A stretch of 64,000 bases of DNA from Streptacidiphilus sp. P02-A3a (GTDB lineage Bacteria; Actinomycetota; Actinomycetes; Streptomycetales; Streptomycetaceae): the NCBI RefSeq assembly GCF_014084105.1, contig NZ_CP048289.1, positions 9,185,922 to 9,249,921 on the forward strand, in the 5' to 3' direction. The notes beneath the pieces are model-generated. The model made no database searches. It saw only the letters and a program-made list of their open reading frames with translations, and was not told the DNA's origin. This document shows positions 49,951 through 58,965 of this stretch, piece after piece. The position numbers and the translations under genes are program-made. Position 1 is the stretch's first letter. Each line of letters begins with the position of its first letter.

Positions 49951-50805
49951 ATGAACACCATGAATCGCACCGAACTGGCGGACTTCCTGCGCCGCTCCCG
50001 GGAGCGGGTGCGCCCGGCCGACGTCGGCCTGCCGGAGGGGCCGCGCCGCCGCACTCCCGGGCTGCGCCGGGAGGAAGTGGCGCAGGTGTCCGGCATGTCC
50101 GCGGACTACTACATGCGGCTGGAGCAGGCCCGCAGCCCGCAGCCGTCCATCCAGATGCTCTCCGCGCTGGCCCGCGCGCTGCGGCTGAGCGAGGACGGCC
50201 GCGACCACCTCTACCTGCTGGCCGGGCACCGCCCGCCGCCCGGTCCGGCGGCCGGGGAGGAGATCGGGCCGACGCTGCGCTACCTGCTGGCGCAGATGCC
50301 GGACACCCCCATGCAGATCACCAGCGACCTCGGCGACCTGCTGGCGCAGAACCCGGCGGCCGAGGCGCTGTTCGGCTGCGCCTGCACGGTGGAGGGCGAG
50401 TACCGCAACATCGCCTGGGCCTGGTTCACCAGGACCCGCACCCGGCAGGCGTTCCATCCGGAGGACTGGGCGCAGGCCAGCCGCTGCCACGTGGCCGACC
50501 TGCGCGCCGCCGTGGCCCGGCGCGGCGACGCCGTCTCGGCCGCGCTGGTGCGGCGGCTGCTGGCGCACAGCCCCGAGTTCGCCGGGCTGTGGGCGGAGCA
50601 CGAGGTGCGGGTGCGCCGCAGCACGGTGCTCCGGCTGCGGCACCCCCGGGTCGGTGAGGTCGAGCTGGCGGCGGAGACGCTGCTGACCCCGGCGGAGGAC
50701 CAGCGGGTGCAGATCTTCACACCGGTGCCGGGCAGCGGCAGCGGTGAGGCGCTGGCGGCACTGCGCGCGATCGGTGAGGCGCACGTCGGTCTCGACACCA
50801 TGTGA
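49951..50805 (+). CDS. XRE-family regulator with MmyB-like ligand domain
   Basis: 284 residues from ATG 49951 (MNTMNRTELADFLRRSRERV). The helix-turn-helix at about 15-70 has GLPEGPRRRTPGLRREEVAQ and GMSADYYMRLEQARSPQPS, and the MmyB-like domain follows with LGDLLAQNPAAEALFG. This layout is common in streptomycetes next to short-chain or MDR oxidoreductases. Divergent from the MDR gene at 48788, its likely target. Confidence 0.88.
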   Translation: MNTMNRTELADFLRRSRERVRPADVGLPEGPRRRTPGLRREEVAQVSGMSADYYMRLEQARSPQPSIQMLSALARALRLSEDGRDHLYLLAGHRPPPGPAAGEEIGPTLRYLLAQMPDTPMQITSDLGDLLAQNPAAEALFGCACTVEGEYRNIAWAWFTRTRTRQAFHPEDWAQASRCHVADLRAAVARRGDAVSAALVRRLLAHSPEFAGLWAEHEVRVRRSTVLRLRHPRVGEVELAAETLLTPAEDQRVQIFTPVPGSGSGEALAALRAIGEAHVGLDTM

Positions 50806-50833
50806 CCGCTTGCACAAGCGCTCTGATGGTCAG

Positions 50834-52180
50834 TCAGGTCTTCAGTCCGGCCACGGTCCGGGCGCGTTCGTCGAGTTCGCGGGCGGCCCGGGTCTGCCGG
50901 TGCGGTCGGATCCGGATCCGCATGGTCTGGAAGTGGTCGTCGCCGCGGGCCGAGGAGACGTAGGCGTAGTCGTCCAGGAACACATGCCAGGTGGCACAGG
51001 CGGCTTCGACGTGCCCGAGCTCCAACTGCCGTTGTGCGAGCAGGCCGTTGGCGTGCACCCTGCCCTGCCGCTCCTGGTCGGGCCGGACCCGGTTGGACTG
51101 CCGCAGGGCCTTGATCGAGCCGGGCAGGTCGCCGAGTTCGTACAGCACGTGGGCGGTGTGGAACTGGTACGCCGACTCGTCGTAGCCGCCGACCGCGTCG
51201 CGCCGCGAGTCGGCCCTGGACAACGCGGCCTCGGTCTCGCGCAGTCGGCTGAACGCCTGGCCGCGGTCCTTGACCATGGCCGCGCCGTGGGCCTGCTGTC
51301 CGGCGAGGAACGCCTGCAACCGTGGGCCCGCCGCCGGGGCCGCCTCGGCGGCGGAGTCAGCGAGTTGCAACGCCTTGCTGCCGTAGCCCAGGTTGGCCGC
51401 CTGCAACGCCATTCCACGCAGGGTCCGGCAGTAGGTGACGTAGTCCTGGGCGGCGGCGGCCAGCTTCAGCGCCTGGACGTAGTACTGCTGGCCCAGGCCG
51501 TGGGCCTTCTCGTACATGGCCATCCAGCCGGTCAGGTAGACCAGGTCGGAGGCGGCGGCCAGCATGTCCGCCTTGACCGGCCCGCTGGCGGAGGCCTTCA
51601 GGTACGGGCCGACGGTGTTGACCAGGAAGGCGGCGGCCATCGGCCGGGCGTGGGCGCCGCCGAGCTCGTCCAGGATCGCCGCGATCCGCTCGGTCATGGT
51701 CCGCACCGTGGCCACCTCGGGCGCTCCTATGTGGGTGGTGCGTCCGGCGTGCGAGGCCTCCAGCCGCCCGTGCAACTCGCCGTACTCGGGGGCCATCAGC
51801 GCCGCCGAGTACATCCCGGCCGCGAGCACGCTCCGGCGGGAGGGGTCCATGTCGGCCCGGCCCAGGTCCATCGTGCCGGAGACCGGGTCCGCGTCCGGGT
51901 CCGGCTCCGCCGCGCCGGTGCTCCGGCCGAAGCCCGCCTCCTGCGAGGTGACCGGCCTACCGAGCCGCCGGGACAGGACCTCCAGCACCACCGGCCGCAC
52001 CCGGAGCCGTGGCACGGTCCCGCCGAGCCAATGCGATACCGCCGATTCGTCGTAGTTCAGTTCCAGTCCGGACTCACTTCCGGCCCGGTTCACCGCACGG
52101 GCCAACTGCCCGTTCCCCCAACGTGCTTCCGTCATCAGCGCAGCCAGACCGCGATTGGGCGTACGGGTGCGTGCTGCCAT
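50834..52180 (-). CDS. Transcriptional regulator with helical-repeat body
   Basis: 448 residues. The N-terminus (RTPNRGLAALMTEARWGNGQ; AVSHWLGGTVPRLRVRPVVL) is a degenerate XRE-like DNA-binding region. The rest is helical with TPR-like repeats (LVYLTGWMAMYEKAHGLGQQ; ALQLADSAAEAAPAAGPRLQ). This is a familiar streptomycete regulator type whose ligand is unknown. It converges with the XRE/MmyB gene (28 bp gap) and is divergent from a Cys-rich small protein gene. Confidence 0.78.
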   Translation of the reverse strand: MAARTRTPNRGLAALMTEARWGNGQLARAVNRAGSESGLELNYDESAVSHWLGGTVPRLRVRPVVLEVLSRRLGRPVTSQEAGFGRSTGAAEPDPDADPVSGTMDLGRADMDPSRRSVLAAGMYSAALMAPEYGELHGRLEASHAGRTTHIGAPEVATVRTMTERIAAILDELGGAHARPMAAAFLVNTVGPYLKASASGPVKADMLAAASDLVYLTGWMAMYEKAHGLGQQYYVQALKLAAAAQDYVTYCRTLRGMALQAANLGYGSKALQLADSAAEAAPAAGPRLQAFLAGQQAHGAAMVKDRGQAFSRLRETEAALSRADSRRDAVGGYDESAYQFHTAHVLYELGDLPGSIKALRQSNRVRPDQERQGRVHANGLLAQRQLELGHVEAACATWHVFLDDYAYVSSARGDDHFQTMRIRIRPHRQTRAARELDERARTVAGLKT

Positions 52181-52440
52181 GGCGACCCCCGAACTTTCAA
52201 GGCTTTCAAAGTTGTTCGCAGTTTCCCCCGTTCTCCTGTCCGGCGTAACCCCGTTGAATGGGTGTCAGTTTCCGGGGGCGGTAACCGAGTTGCCGGTCAC
52301 CCGGGGTACATCGTGCCGGACACCCGCCCCCACCAGGAGCAACTCGTGCATTCACCGGTCACCGGACTCGTCCTGATTCTCTGCCGCCACCCGCGGAAAC
52401 CGCGGCCCCACAGCCACTCGGACCGCTGCCGGCGGTCCAC

Positions 52441-52623
52441 GTGATCACCTTCCGCGTCTACGTCGTCAACCGGGACACCGGCGAACGCCGGGAGCTCGGT
52501 GCCGACGCCTACGAACCGAGCGCCACGTCGTTACCGCTCACCGGAGCCTTCGAACTGCCACCCTGCCGCTGCCCGGTCTGCCGCGAGGGCGGGCGGTCGG
52601 TGCCCGCCCGCGACGCCTGCTGA
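52441..52623 (+). CDS. Small Cys-rich protein (60 aa)
   Basis: GTG 52441 gives MITFRVYVVNRDTGERRELG and a CRCPVC motif near the end, which could bind a metal. No signal peptide. It lies 260 bp from the helical-repeat regulator in divergent orientation, with A/T-richer promoter DNA between. Unknown family; moderately convincing from composition. Confidence 0.5.
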   Translation: MITFRVYVVNRDTGERRELGADAYEPSATSLPLTGAFELPPCRCPVCREGGRSVPARDAC

Positions 52624-53100
52624 CGCCGCCCCCGGCCGCCCGGGTCGCTGGAGCGGACGGCCGGGGCGGGCGTCACCGCTGGACCACCGCCCCGGGCGCG
52701 GCGGCCGGTCATCCCCCCGGATGACCGACAGCCCGCGCACCGCGACGACCCCGGCCGCTGGACCCACCCCCGCGAGCTCCAGTTGCCGGACCGGACCGGC
52801 CCACCGCGCCGAGTCGAAATACGACGGGTGCACCCCATTCGTCTGGTCCCAGCAGCGAGCCTGGACTGGACCAGGGACACGGTCAAGATCCGGCGTCCCG
52901 GCGCCGTCGGGAGCCCAGCGGAAGACAAGCGGAGCCGGGGCGCGCCCCCTTGGCGGCCCGGCCCGAGGCCGATCCGACGGGTGCACGACAAGCGTGGAGA
53001 CAAGCGGGAGACAAGCAGCCGCGCACCCTCCGCGATCCGCTCAGGCCCTGGCTGTTAACTTGACACCCTTCACACAGCCGGTCGGCGGGAGGCGGGGTTC
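52624..53100. other. Intergenic, no gene seen
   Basis: About 480 bp before the AfsR-type regulator. It contains A/T-poor DNA without a supported gene; the promoter for 53101 should lie in the final 100 bp (TTAACTTGACACCCTTCACAC near 53056-53076). Confidence 0.5.
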
Positions 53101-56010
53101 ATGCGGTTCGGCGTGCTCGGGCCGCTGCTGGTGGACGACGGCGCCACCGAGCGCCAGATCACCGCGCGCCGCCAGCGGGCCCTGCTGGCGACCCTGCTGC
53201 TGCGGGCCAACCGCTCGGTCACCTGGGACGAACTCGCCCACAGCGTCTGGGACGGCTGCCCGCCCGCCGGGGCCCGGACCACGCTCCAGGGCTACGTCCT
53301 GCGGCTGCGCCGACTGCTCGGCGAGGCGGGCGCCCGGCTGCTCACCCAGGGCTCCGGCTACCGGCTGGTGGTCGCGCCGGACGAGTTCGACGTCCAGCTG
53401 TTCACCCGGCTGCGGACCGAGGCCGAGCAGGCCGCCGCCGACCGCGAGTGGAGCCACTGCCAGGAACTGCTGCTGCGGGCCCTGGGCCTGTGGCGGGGCA
53501 CCCCGCTACAGGATGTCCCCGGCCTCGCCGACCAGGCCGAGCTGGTCCGGCAGCTCGGCGAGGCCCGGTTGCAGGCCCTGGAACTGCGACTGGAGGCCGA
53601 GCTGGAGCTGGGTCGGCACACGCACGTGCTGATCGAGCTCGGCACCCTGGCCCAGGAGCACCCGCTGCGCGAGCGCTTCACCGGGCAGCTGATGCTCGCG
53701 CTCTACCGCAGCGAGCGGCAGGCCGAAGCGCTGGAGGTCTACCAGCGCACCCGGCGCACCCTGGTCCGCGAGCTCGCGGTCGCCCCCGGCCGCGCACTAC
53801 AGCAGCTGCACCAGCGCATACTCTTGCGCGATCCGGAACTTGACGCACCGTCAATCAAGGAGGCCGCCGCCGACAGCGCCCCCGCGGCCACCCCTCCCGC
53901 CGCCTTCGCGCCCGCACAGCTCCCGCCGCTCACCGACGACTTCACCGGACGCGCGGAAGCCGCCGGGCAGTTGCTGATCCACCTCGGCGCCCCGGCGCCC
54001 GACGGCGCCGCACCCCGGTCGGCGGCGGTCGTCGGCCCCGCCGGGATCGGCAAGACCGCGCTCGCCCTCCACGTCGCCCACCAGCTGCGCCCCGGATTCC
54101 CGGACGGCCAGCTGTACGCCGCGATGGCGGGCGCCGGTCCCGACCCGGTCCCGGCGCACGACGTCCAGGGCCGCTTCCTGCGCGCCCTCGGCACCCCGCC
54201 GGACGCCGTACCCGCGCAACCGGACGAGCGCACCGCGCTGTACCGCTCGGTGCTGGCCCCGCGCCGGGTGCTGGTCATGCTGGACGACGTCCGCGACGCG
54301 GCCCAGGTCCGCGACCTGCTGCCGGGCAGCGGAAGCTCGGCGGTCCTGCTCACCGCCCGCCAGGACCTGCCCGCGCTGGCCAACACCCGCTCCTTCGGCC
54401 TGGAGACGCTCAGCCTGGACGAGAGCCGGTCGCTGTTCGAACGGATCGTCGGGGCCGGCCGGGTCGAGCCGGAGCCGGAGGCGGTCACCGCCGTGCTCGG
54501 CAGCTGCTGCGGACTGCCGCTGGCGATCCGGATCGCCGGAGCCCGGCTGGCGACCCGGCCGCGGTGGAGCATCCAGCAGCTCGCCGACCGGCTCGCGGAC
54601 ACCCGCCGCACGCTGACCGAGCTCACCGCCGGTGAGCTCTCGGTCCGCGCCGGGCTCGCCCTCGGCTACGCCGGGCTCGGCCCGGAGCACACCGCCCAGG
54701 GTCCCGGCCTGCCCCGCTGCTTCCGGCTGCTCGGCCTCGGCGGCCTGCCGCAGTTCGGCCCCTCCGCCGCCGCCGCGCTGTTCGGCACCTCGGTCGAGCG
54801 GGCCGAGGAGGTGCTGGAGGCGCTGGTCGACCACCGGCTGCTGGAACTGCCGCACGGCGGCCAGTACCGCTTCCACGACCTCACCCGGCTCTACGCCGAG
54901 GAGATGGCCGCCGCCGAGGAGTCCCCGGCGGCCCGGGCCGCGGCCTTCGGCCGACTGCTGGCCTGGTTCCTGGCCGGCGCCGAGGCAGCGGCCGAACTGC
55001 TGCGCCCGGCCGGACGCCCGGCGCTGTTCGGCCCGGAACGGCTGAGCCTCGGCGCCGGACCCGCCGCCGGGACCGAAGCGGGGACCGCAGCGGGGACCGA
55101 GGCGGGGACCGAGGCCGCCGTGGCCGTCGGCCCGGACGCGCCCCGGTTCCGCGGCCAGGAGCAGGCGCTGGACTGGTTCGAGACGGAACTGCCCACCCTG
55201 GTCGCGCTCAGCGCCCGGGCCCAGCGGCCCGGCACCGAGGAGTTCTGCTGGCGGCTCGCGGAGGCCATGCGCCAGTACTTCATCGTGCGGCGGCACTGGT
55301 CCGACTGGATCAGCGCCTACGAGACCGGCCTGGCCGCCGCCGAGAGCGCGGGCGAACCGCTCGGCGCGGCCCGGATGCGGGACGGCCTCGGCACCGCCTA
55401 CCTGGACCTGCGCCGCTTCGACGACGCGGCCCGGGTCACCCGGGCGGCCATCGAGGCCTACCGGGCCATGGGCCGCAAGGACCTCCAGGCGCTGGCACTG
55501 AGCAACCTCACCGGCGTACTCGCCGCCCAGGGCAGCCACCGCGAGGGCATGGACGCCGCCCGGGAGGCGCTGCGGATCCAGCTGGAGGCGCAGGACCACA
55601 GCGCCGCCGCGGTCACCCTCGGCAACCTGGGCATGCTCCAGGTCGCCGACGGACAGCCGGCGGAGGCCGTCGACAGCTACCTGGACGGCCTGGAGCTCAG
55701 CCGCAAGGCGGGCCACCGGTACGCCGAGGCGGCGATCCTCAGCAACCTCGGCGAGGCCGCGCTCGCCCTGGGCGCCTACCCGGACGCCATCGCCTACTGC
55801 GAGGAGGCCCTGGTGCTGTGCACCGCCATCGGTACCGACCACGGCCGCGCGGTGACCCTGGCCTGCCTGGGCCAGGCACTGGACCGCAGCGGCCGGAACC
55901 GGCAGGCCAGGGCCGCGCTGGCCGAGGCGCTGGAGATCTTCGAGCGGCTGGGCGCGCCCGACGCCGAGGCGGTCCGGACCGCCCTGGCCGCGCTCGCCCC
56001 GGCCCGCTAG
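53101..56010 (+). CDS. AfsR-type SARP regulator (SARP-NB-ARC-TPR)
   Basis: 969 residues: an OmpR-like DNA-binding domain (1-95; MRFGVLGPLLVDDGATERQI; RTTLQGYVLRLRRLLGEAGA), BTAD (about 100-250), NB-ARC with Walker A GPAGIGKTALALH (about 310) and Walker B VLVMLDDVRD, then a winged-helix part and TPR repeats (about 700-960; AALSNLTGVLAAQGSHREGM-like units). An AGTEAGT repeat lies at about residue 650. AfsR integrates signals for secondary metabolism; this is full length. A sigma factor gene follows after 66 bp. Confidence 0.93.
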   Translation: MRFGVLGPLLVDDGATERQITARRQRALLATLLLRANRSVTWDELAHSVWDGCPPAGARTTLQGYVLRLRRLLGEAGARLLTQGSGYRLVVAPDEFDVQLFTRLRTEAEQAAADREWSHCQELLLRALGLWRGTPLQDVPGLADQAELVRQLGEARLQALELRLEAELELGRHTHVLIELGTLAQEHPLRERFTGQLMLALYRSERQAEALEVYQRTRRTLVRELAVAPGRALQQLHQRILLRDPELDAPSIKEAAADSAPAATPPAAFAPAQLPPLTDDFTGRAEAAGQLLIHLGAPAPDGAAPRSAAVVGPAGIGKTALALHVAHQLRPGFPDGQLYAAMAGAGPDPVPAHDVQGRFLRALGTPPDAVPAQPDERTALYRSVLAPRRVLVMLDDVRDAAQVRDLLPGSGSSAVLLTARQDLPALANTRSFGLETLSLDESRSLFERIVGAGRVEPEPEAVTAVLGSCCGLPLAIRIAGARLATRPRWSIQQLADRLADTRRTLTELTAGELSVRAGLALGYAGLGPEHTAQGPGLPRCFRLLGLGGLPQFGPSAAAALFGTSVERAEEVLEALVDHRLLELPHGGQYRFHDLTRLYAEEMAAAEESPAARAAAFGRLLAWFLAGAEAAAELLRPAGRPALFGPERLSLGAGPAAGTEAGTAAGTEAGTEAAVAVGPDAPRFRGQEQALDWFETELPTLVALSARAQRPGTEEFCWRLAEAMRQYFIVRRHWSDWISAYETGLAAAESAGEPLGAARMRDGLGTAYLDLRRFDDAARVTRAAIEAYRAMGRKDLQALALSNLTGVLAAQGSHREGMDAAREALRIQLEAQDHSAAAVTLGNLGMLQVADGQPAEAVDSYLDGLELSRKAGHRYAEAAILSNLGEAALALGAYPDAIAYCEEALVLCTAIGTDHGRAVTLACLGQALDRSGRNRQARAALAEALEIFERLGAPDAEAVRTALAALAPAR

Positions 56011-56076
56011 CACCACCCGCCCCAGCCGGTCGAAAGAAGCTGGGAACCACCCGCCGGTCGCGGACATGGAGGGGAT

Positions 56077-56676
56077 ATGGACGACCATGCGGACGCCACC
56101 GACCGGGAGCTGTGGGCACGCGGCTGCGCCGGTGACACGCTCGCGTTCGGTGTGCTCTTCGACCGCCACTCCGACGTGGTCCACAACCACCTGCGGCGAC
56201 GGCTGGAGAACCCGGCCGACGCCGAGGACCTGACCTCGGCGGTGTTCCTGCACGCCTGGCGGCGCAGACACGAGGTCGTGGTCGACCGCGAGTCCGTGCT
56301 GCCCTGGCTGCTGGCCGTGGCCAACAACGTCGGCGCCAACCAGCGGCGTTCGCTGAACCGCTACCGGGCGGCGCTGGACCGGCTCGCCCCCGACCCGCAC
56401 GTCGCCGACCACGCCGAGGCGGTGGCCGCCCGGATCGACGACGCGGCGGACCTGGCCCGGCTGCGCGCCGCGGTCCGCGGCCTGTCCGCCCACGAACGCG
56501 ACGTGGTCGAACTCTGCGTCTGGTCCGGCCTGGACCAGCACGCCGCCGCGGTGACCCTCGGGGTCGCCGTGGGGACGGTCAAGTCCCGCCTGTCCCGGGC
56601 CCGGCGACGGCTGGGCCTGGCCCTGGCCGTGCCGGAGCCGACCGTCCGCCACCAACGCCAAGGGGCTCTTCGATGA
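56077..56676 (+). CDS. ECF RNA polymerase sigma factor
   Basis: 199 residues: region 2 (DRELWARGCAGDTLAFGVLF; PADAEDLTSAVFLHAWRRRH) and region 4 (VRGLSAHERDVVELCVWSGL; VTLGVAVGTVKSRLSRARRR). ATG 56077 follows ATGGAGGGGAT. The stop overlaps the start of the next gene (ATGA), which is the likely anti-sigma or sensor. Confidence 0.9.
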   Translation: MDDHADATDRELWARGCAGDTLAFGVLFDRHSDVVHNHLRRRLENPADAEDLTSAVFLHAWRRRHEVVVDRESVLPWLLAVANNVGANQRRSLNRYRAALDRLAPDPHVADHAEAVAARIDDAADLARLRAAVRGLSAHERDVVELCVWSGLDQHAAAVTLGVAVGTVKSRLSRARRRLGLALAVPEPTVRHQRQGALR

Positions 56677-57647
56677 ACGGACTTCCCCCGGCTCCGGCCG
56701 ACCGGCCGCTGCCCGACCGGGATCGCCGCCGCCACGAGCTCCTCGCCCTGATCCGCCGGGAGCAGGAACGCGACCCTGGGTACGCCGCGCTGGCCGCGGT
56801 ACCGGGCTCCGGCGGCTCGGGGAACCCGCTGGACGTCCTCGACGCCGACGGTACCCTCGGCGACACCATCCGGATCGCCGCCCCGCTGTCCGGCCGCCGC
56901 TCCAGCGGGTGCAGTTGGAGCTCGGTGGCCGCCGTGGCCGCGTCGGTGGTGCTGATCGGCGCGTTCGCCACGCTCGGCCTGCGCGACGGCACCGGCGGCG
57001 GCGTCCCCGCCGCGCGGCAGCCCGCGACCGCCACCGTGCCGGTGCTGAACGGGATCCGCCCGGCGACCGCGCAGAGCCAGCTGACCGGCTGCCTCCAGGC
57101 CGCCGTCGACGGCCGACTGACCAGCGGCAACTACTTCAGCACGCCCAGGCCGACCGACCCGGTCGGCAGCTACCGGGTGGTGATCGCCGAGCCGCACCTG
57201 TACCGGGCGATGGAGAACGGCCTGTCCACCTGGATCATCGGCAAGGGCCCCTCCGGCCAACTGGCCGGCTGCTCGGTGCCGCAGGACGCGTCCAACCCCA
57301 ACGGCCGCGAGGCGCTGCTCGGCAGCAGGCCCAGCGGCGCGCTCAACAACCAGCTGACGGTGGAGTACAGCACCGGCGGGGTCAGCTCCCCGGCCCTGGA
57401 CGGCACCCGCGCCTCGGTCTACGCCAACACCCTGGTCGGCCGCTACGGCGACGAGATCACCCGGATCACCGTGCGGTACCCGGGCGGCCGGGAGCACAAC
57501 GCCCAGATGGCCGAGGGCGTCTGGTTCGACCAGAGCCAGCTCGCCAGCGCGGGCATGGACGGCACCGGCGCGGTGGTGCACGGCTACGGCGCCAACGGCG
57601 CGCTGCTGTTCAGCTGGACCGAGTCGGCGCCGTCCAGCGGACGCTGA
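56673..57647 (+). CDS. Membrane protein partner of ECF sigma factor
   Basis: 324 residues, start coupled to the sigma gene. About 90 cytosolic residues (RRRHELLALIRREQERDPGY) come before one membrane helix (VAAVAASVVLIGAFATLGL). A large extracytoplasmic domain follows with PVLNGIRPATAQSQLTGCLQ and SYRVVIAEPHLYRAMENGLS. Topology and overlap suit an anti-sigma or sensor role; no known zinc anti-sigma motif is seen. Same layout as the island pair at 10552-11861. Confidence 0.72.
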   Translation: MNGLPPAPADRPLPDRDRRRHELLALIRREQERDPGYAALAAVPGSGGSGNPLDVLDADGTLGDTIRIAAPLSGRRSSGCSWSSVAAVAASVVLIGAFATLGLRDGTGGGVPAARQPATATVPVLNGIRPATAQSQLTGCLQAAVDGRLTSGNYFSTPRPTDPVGSYRVVIAEPHLYRAMENGLSTWIIGKGPSGQLAGCSVPQDASNPNGREALLGSRPSGALNNQLTVEYSTGGVSSPALDGTRASVYANTLVGRYGDEITRITVRYPGGREHNAQMAEGVWFDQSQLASAGMDGTGAVVHGYGANGALLFSWTESAPSSGR

Positions 57648-57673
57648 CCGCGCGCCGCAGCCGACCGCCCGGC

Positions 57674-58219
57674 TCAGCCGACCGGAACGCCGAGGCCCGG
57701 CAGCACCCGCGCGGTGGGCAGGCCCGCGAGCAGCCGTCCGGGCAGCCACAGCTTGGACCCCCGGATGCCGGAGCCGACCACCACCCGGGGGTGCTCGGCC
57801 ACCGCCGGGTCCACCAGCACCGGCCAGTCGGCGGGCAGCCCGATCGGGGTGATCCCGCCGTACTCCATGCCGGTCGCCGCGAGCACCGCGTCCACCGGCG
57901 CGAACGACGCCCGGCGGGCCTCCAGGTGCCGCCGGACCAGGCCGTTGACGTCGGCCCGGGTGGTCGCGGTGACCAGGCAGGCCGCGTAGCTGGTGACGCC
58001 GCCTCGCTTGGCCGCGATGACCACGCAGTTGGCGGAGGCCTCCAGCGCGACGCCGTAGCGTCGGCAGAACTCGGCGGTGTCGGCCAGGGCCGGATCGATG
58101 GCGGCGATCTCCACCTCGGCGGCGGACCCGGCGCTCCAGCCGCCGAGGGCGGTGGCCACCGGTCCGGCCAGCAGCTCCGGCCGGGACAGCGCGGGGTAGG
58201 ACTCAAGGGTCAGTTCCAT
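57674..58219 (-). CDS. YbaK/EbsC-type aminoacyl-tRNA deacylase
   Basis: ATG 58219 gives 181 residues; the upstream open frame is arginine-rich and not protein-like. It has the YbaK fold with ADTAEFCRRYGVALEASANC, VVIAAKRGG with the conserved Lys, and GGITPIGLPADWPVLVD with the GGxxPxG loop. Such proteins remove mischarged amino acids from tRNA. The residue choice (Pro/Ala/Cys) is not predictable here. Confidence 0.85.
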   Translation of the reverse strand: MELTLESYPALSRPELLAGPVATALGGWSAGSAAEVEIAAIDPALADTAEFCRRYGVALEASANCVVIAAKRGGVTSYAACLVTATTRADVNGLVRRHLEARRASFAPVDAVLAATGMEYGGITPIGLPADWPVLVDPAVAEHPRVVVGSGIRGSKLWLPGRLLAGLPTARVLPGLGVPVG

Positions 58220-58287
58220 GGCCCCATCCAAGCGCACCCGGCCACCACCGCGCCCGGACCACCACCGCGCCCGGTGTCGCCCCGGCG

Positions 58288-58965
58288 TCACACCGACCGG
58301 TCGGCGCCGACGCTGATCAGTCCGGTCTCGTAGGCGACCACCACGGCCTGGGCCCGGTCGCGGATGCCGAGCTTGCCGAGGATCCGGGCCACGTGGGTCT
58401 TCACGGTGGCCTCCGACAGGTGCAGCCGCCGGGCCAGTTCGGCGTTGCTCAGCCCCTGGCCGAGCAGCCGCAGCACCTCCAGCTCGCGCGCGGTCAGCGC
58501 GGCCAGGTCGCGGTGCAGCGAGTCCGCGCCGGGGTCGCCGTGGGCGAAGCGCTCGACCAGGCGGCGGGTGATCGCCGGGGCCAGCAGCGCGTCGCCGGAG
58601 CGCACCATCCGCACGGCGGAGACCAGGTGCTCCGGGGTGACGTCCTTCAGCAGGAAGCCGCTGGCCCCGGCCGACAGCGCGGCGTAGACGTAGTGGTCCA
58701 GGTCGAAGGTGGTCAGGATGATCACCCGCAGCTCGCCCGGGTCGCCCGCGAGGATCCGGCGGGTGGCCTCCAGGCCGTCCAGCTCCGGCATCCGTATGTC
58801 CATCAGCACCACGTCCGGCCGGGTCCGCCGGACCGCGTCGACCGCCTCGGCGCCGGTGGCGGCCTCGGCCACCACCTCGATCCCGGCGGCGGTGAGGATC
58901 ATCCGGAAGCCGGTGCGGACCAGCACCTGGTCGTCGGCGACCACCACCCGCAGCGGCTCGGTCAC
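58288..58965 (-). CDS. NarL/LuxR-type response regulator
   Basis: 225 residues from GTG 58965, overlapping the kinase stop (GTGA). Receiver: LRVVVADDQVLVRTGFRMIL, VVLMDIRMPELDGLEATRRI (phospho-Asp), GFLLKDVTPEHL. Output: LTARELEVLRLLGQGLSNAE with RRLHLSEATVKTHVARILGK. It forms a pair with the sensor kinase and probably controls the divergent ABC transporter. Confidence 0.93.
   Translation of the reverse strand: MTEPLRVVVADDQVLVRTGFRMILTAAGIEVVAEAATGAEAVDAVRRTRPDVVLMDIRMPELDGLEATRRILAGDPGELRVIILTTFDLDHYVYAALSAGASGFLLKDVTPEHLVSAVRMVRSGDALLAPAITRRLVERFAHGDPGADSLHRDLAALTARELEVLRLLGQGLSNAELARRLHLSEATVKTHVARILGKLGIRDRAQAVVVAYETGLISVGADRSV

Noticed and set aside
53851-56661. Very long minus-strand frame antisense to the AfsR-type gene
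   Set aside because: Arises from GC-rich codon bias of the plus-strand gene; its translation is low-complexity Gly/Arg/Ala/Val without motifs.
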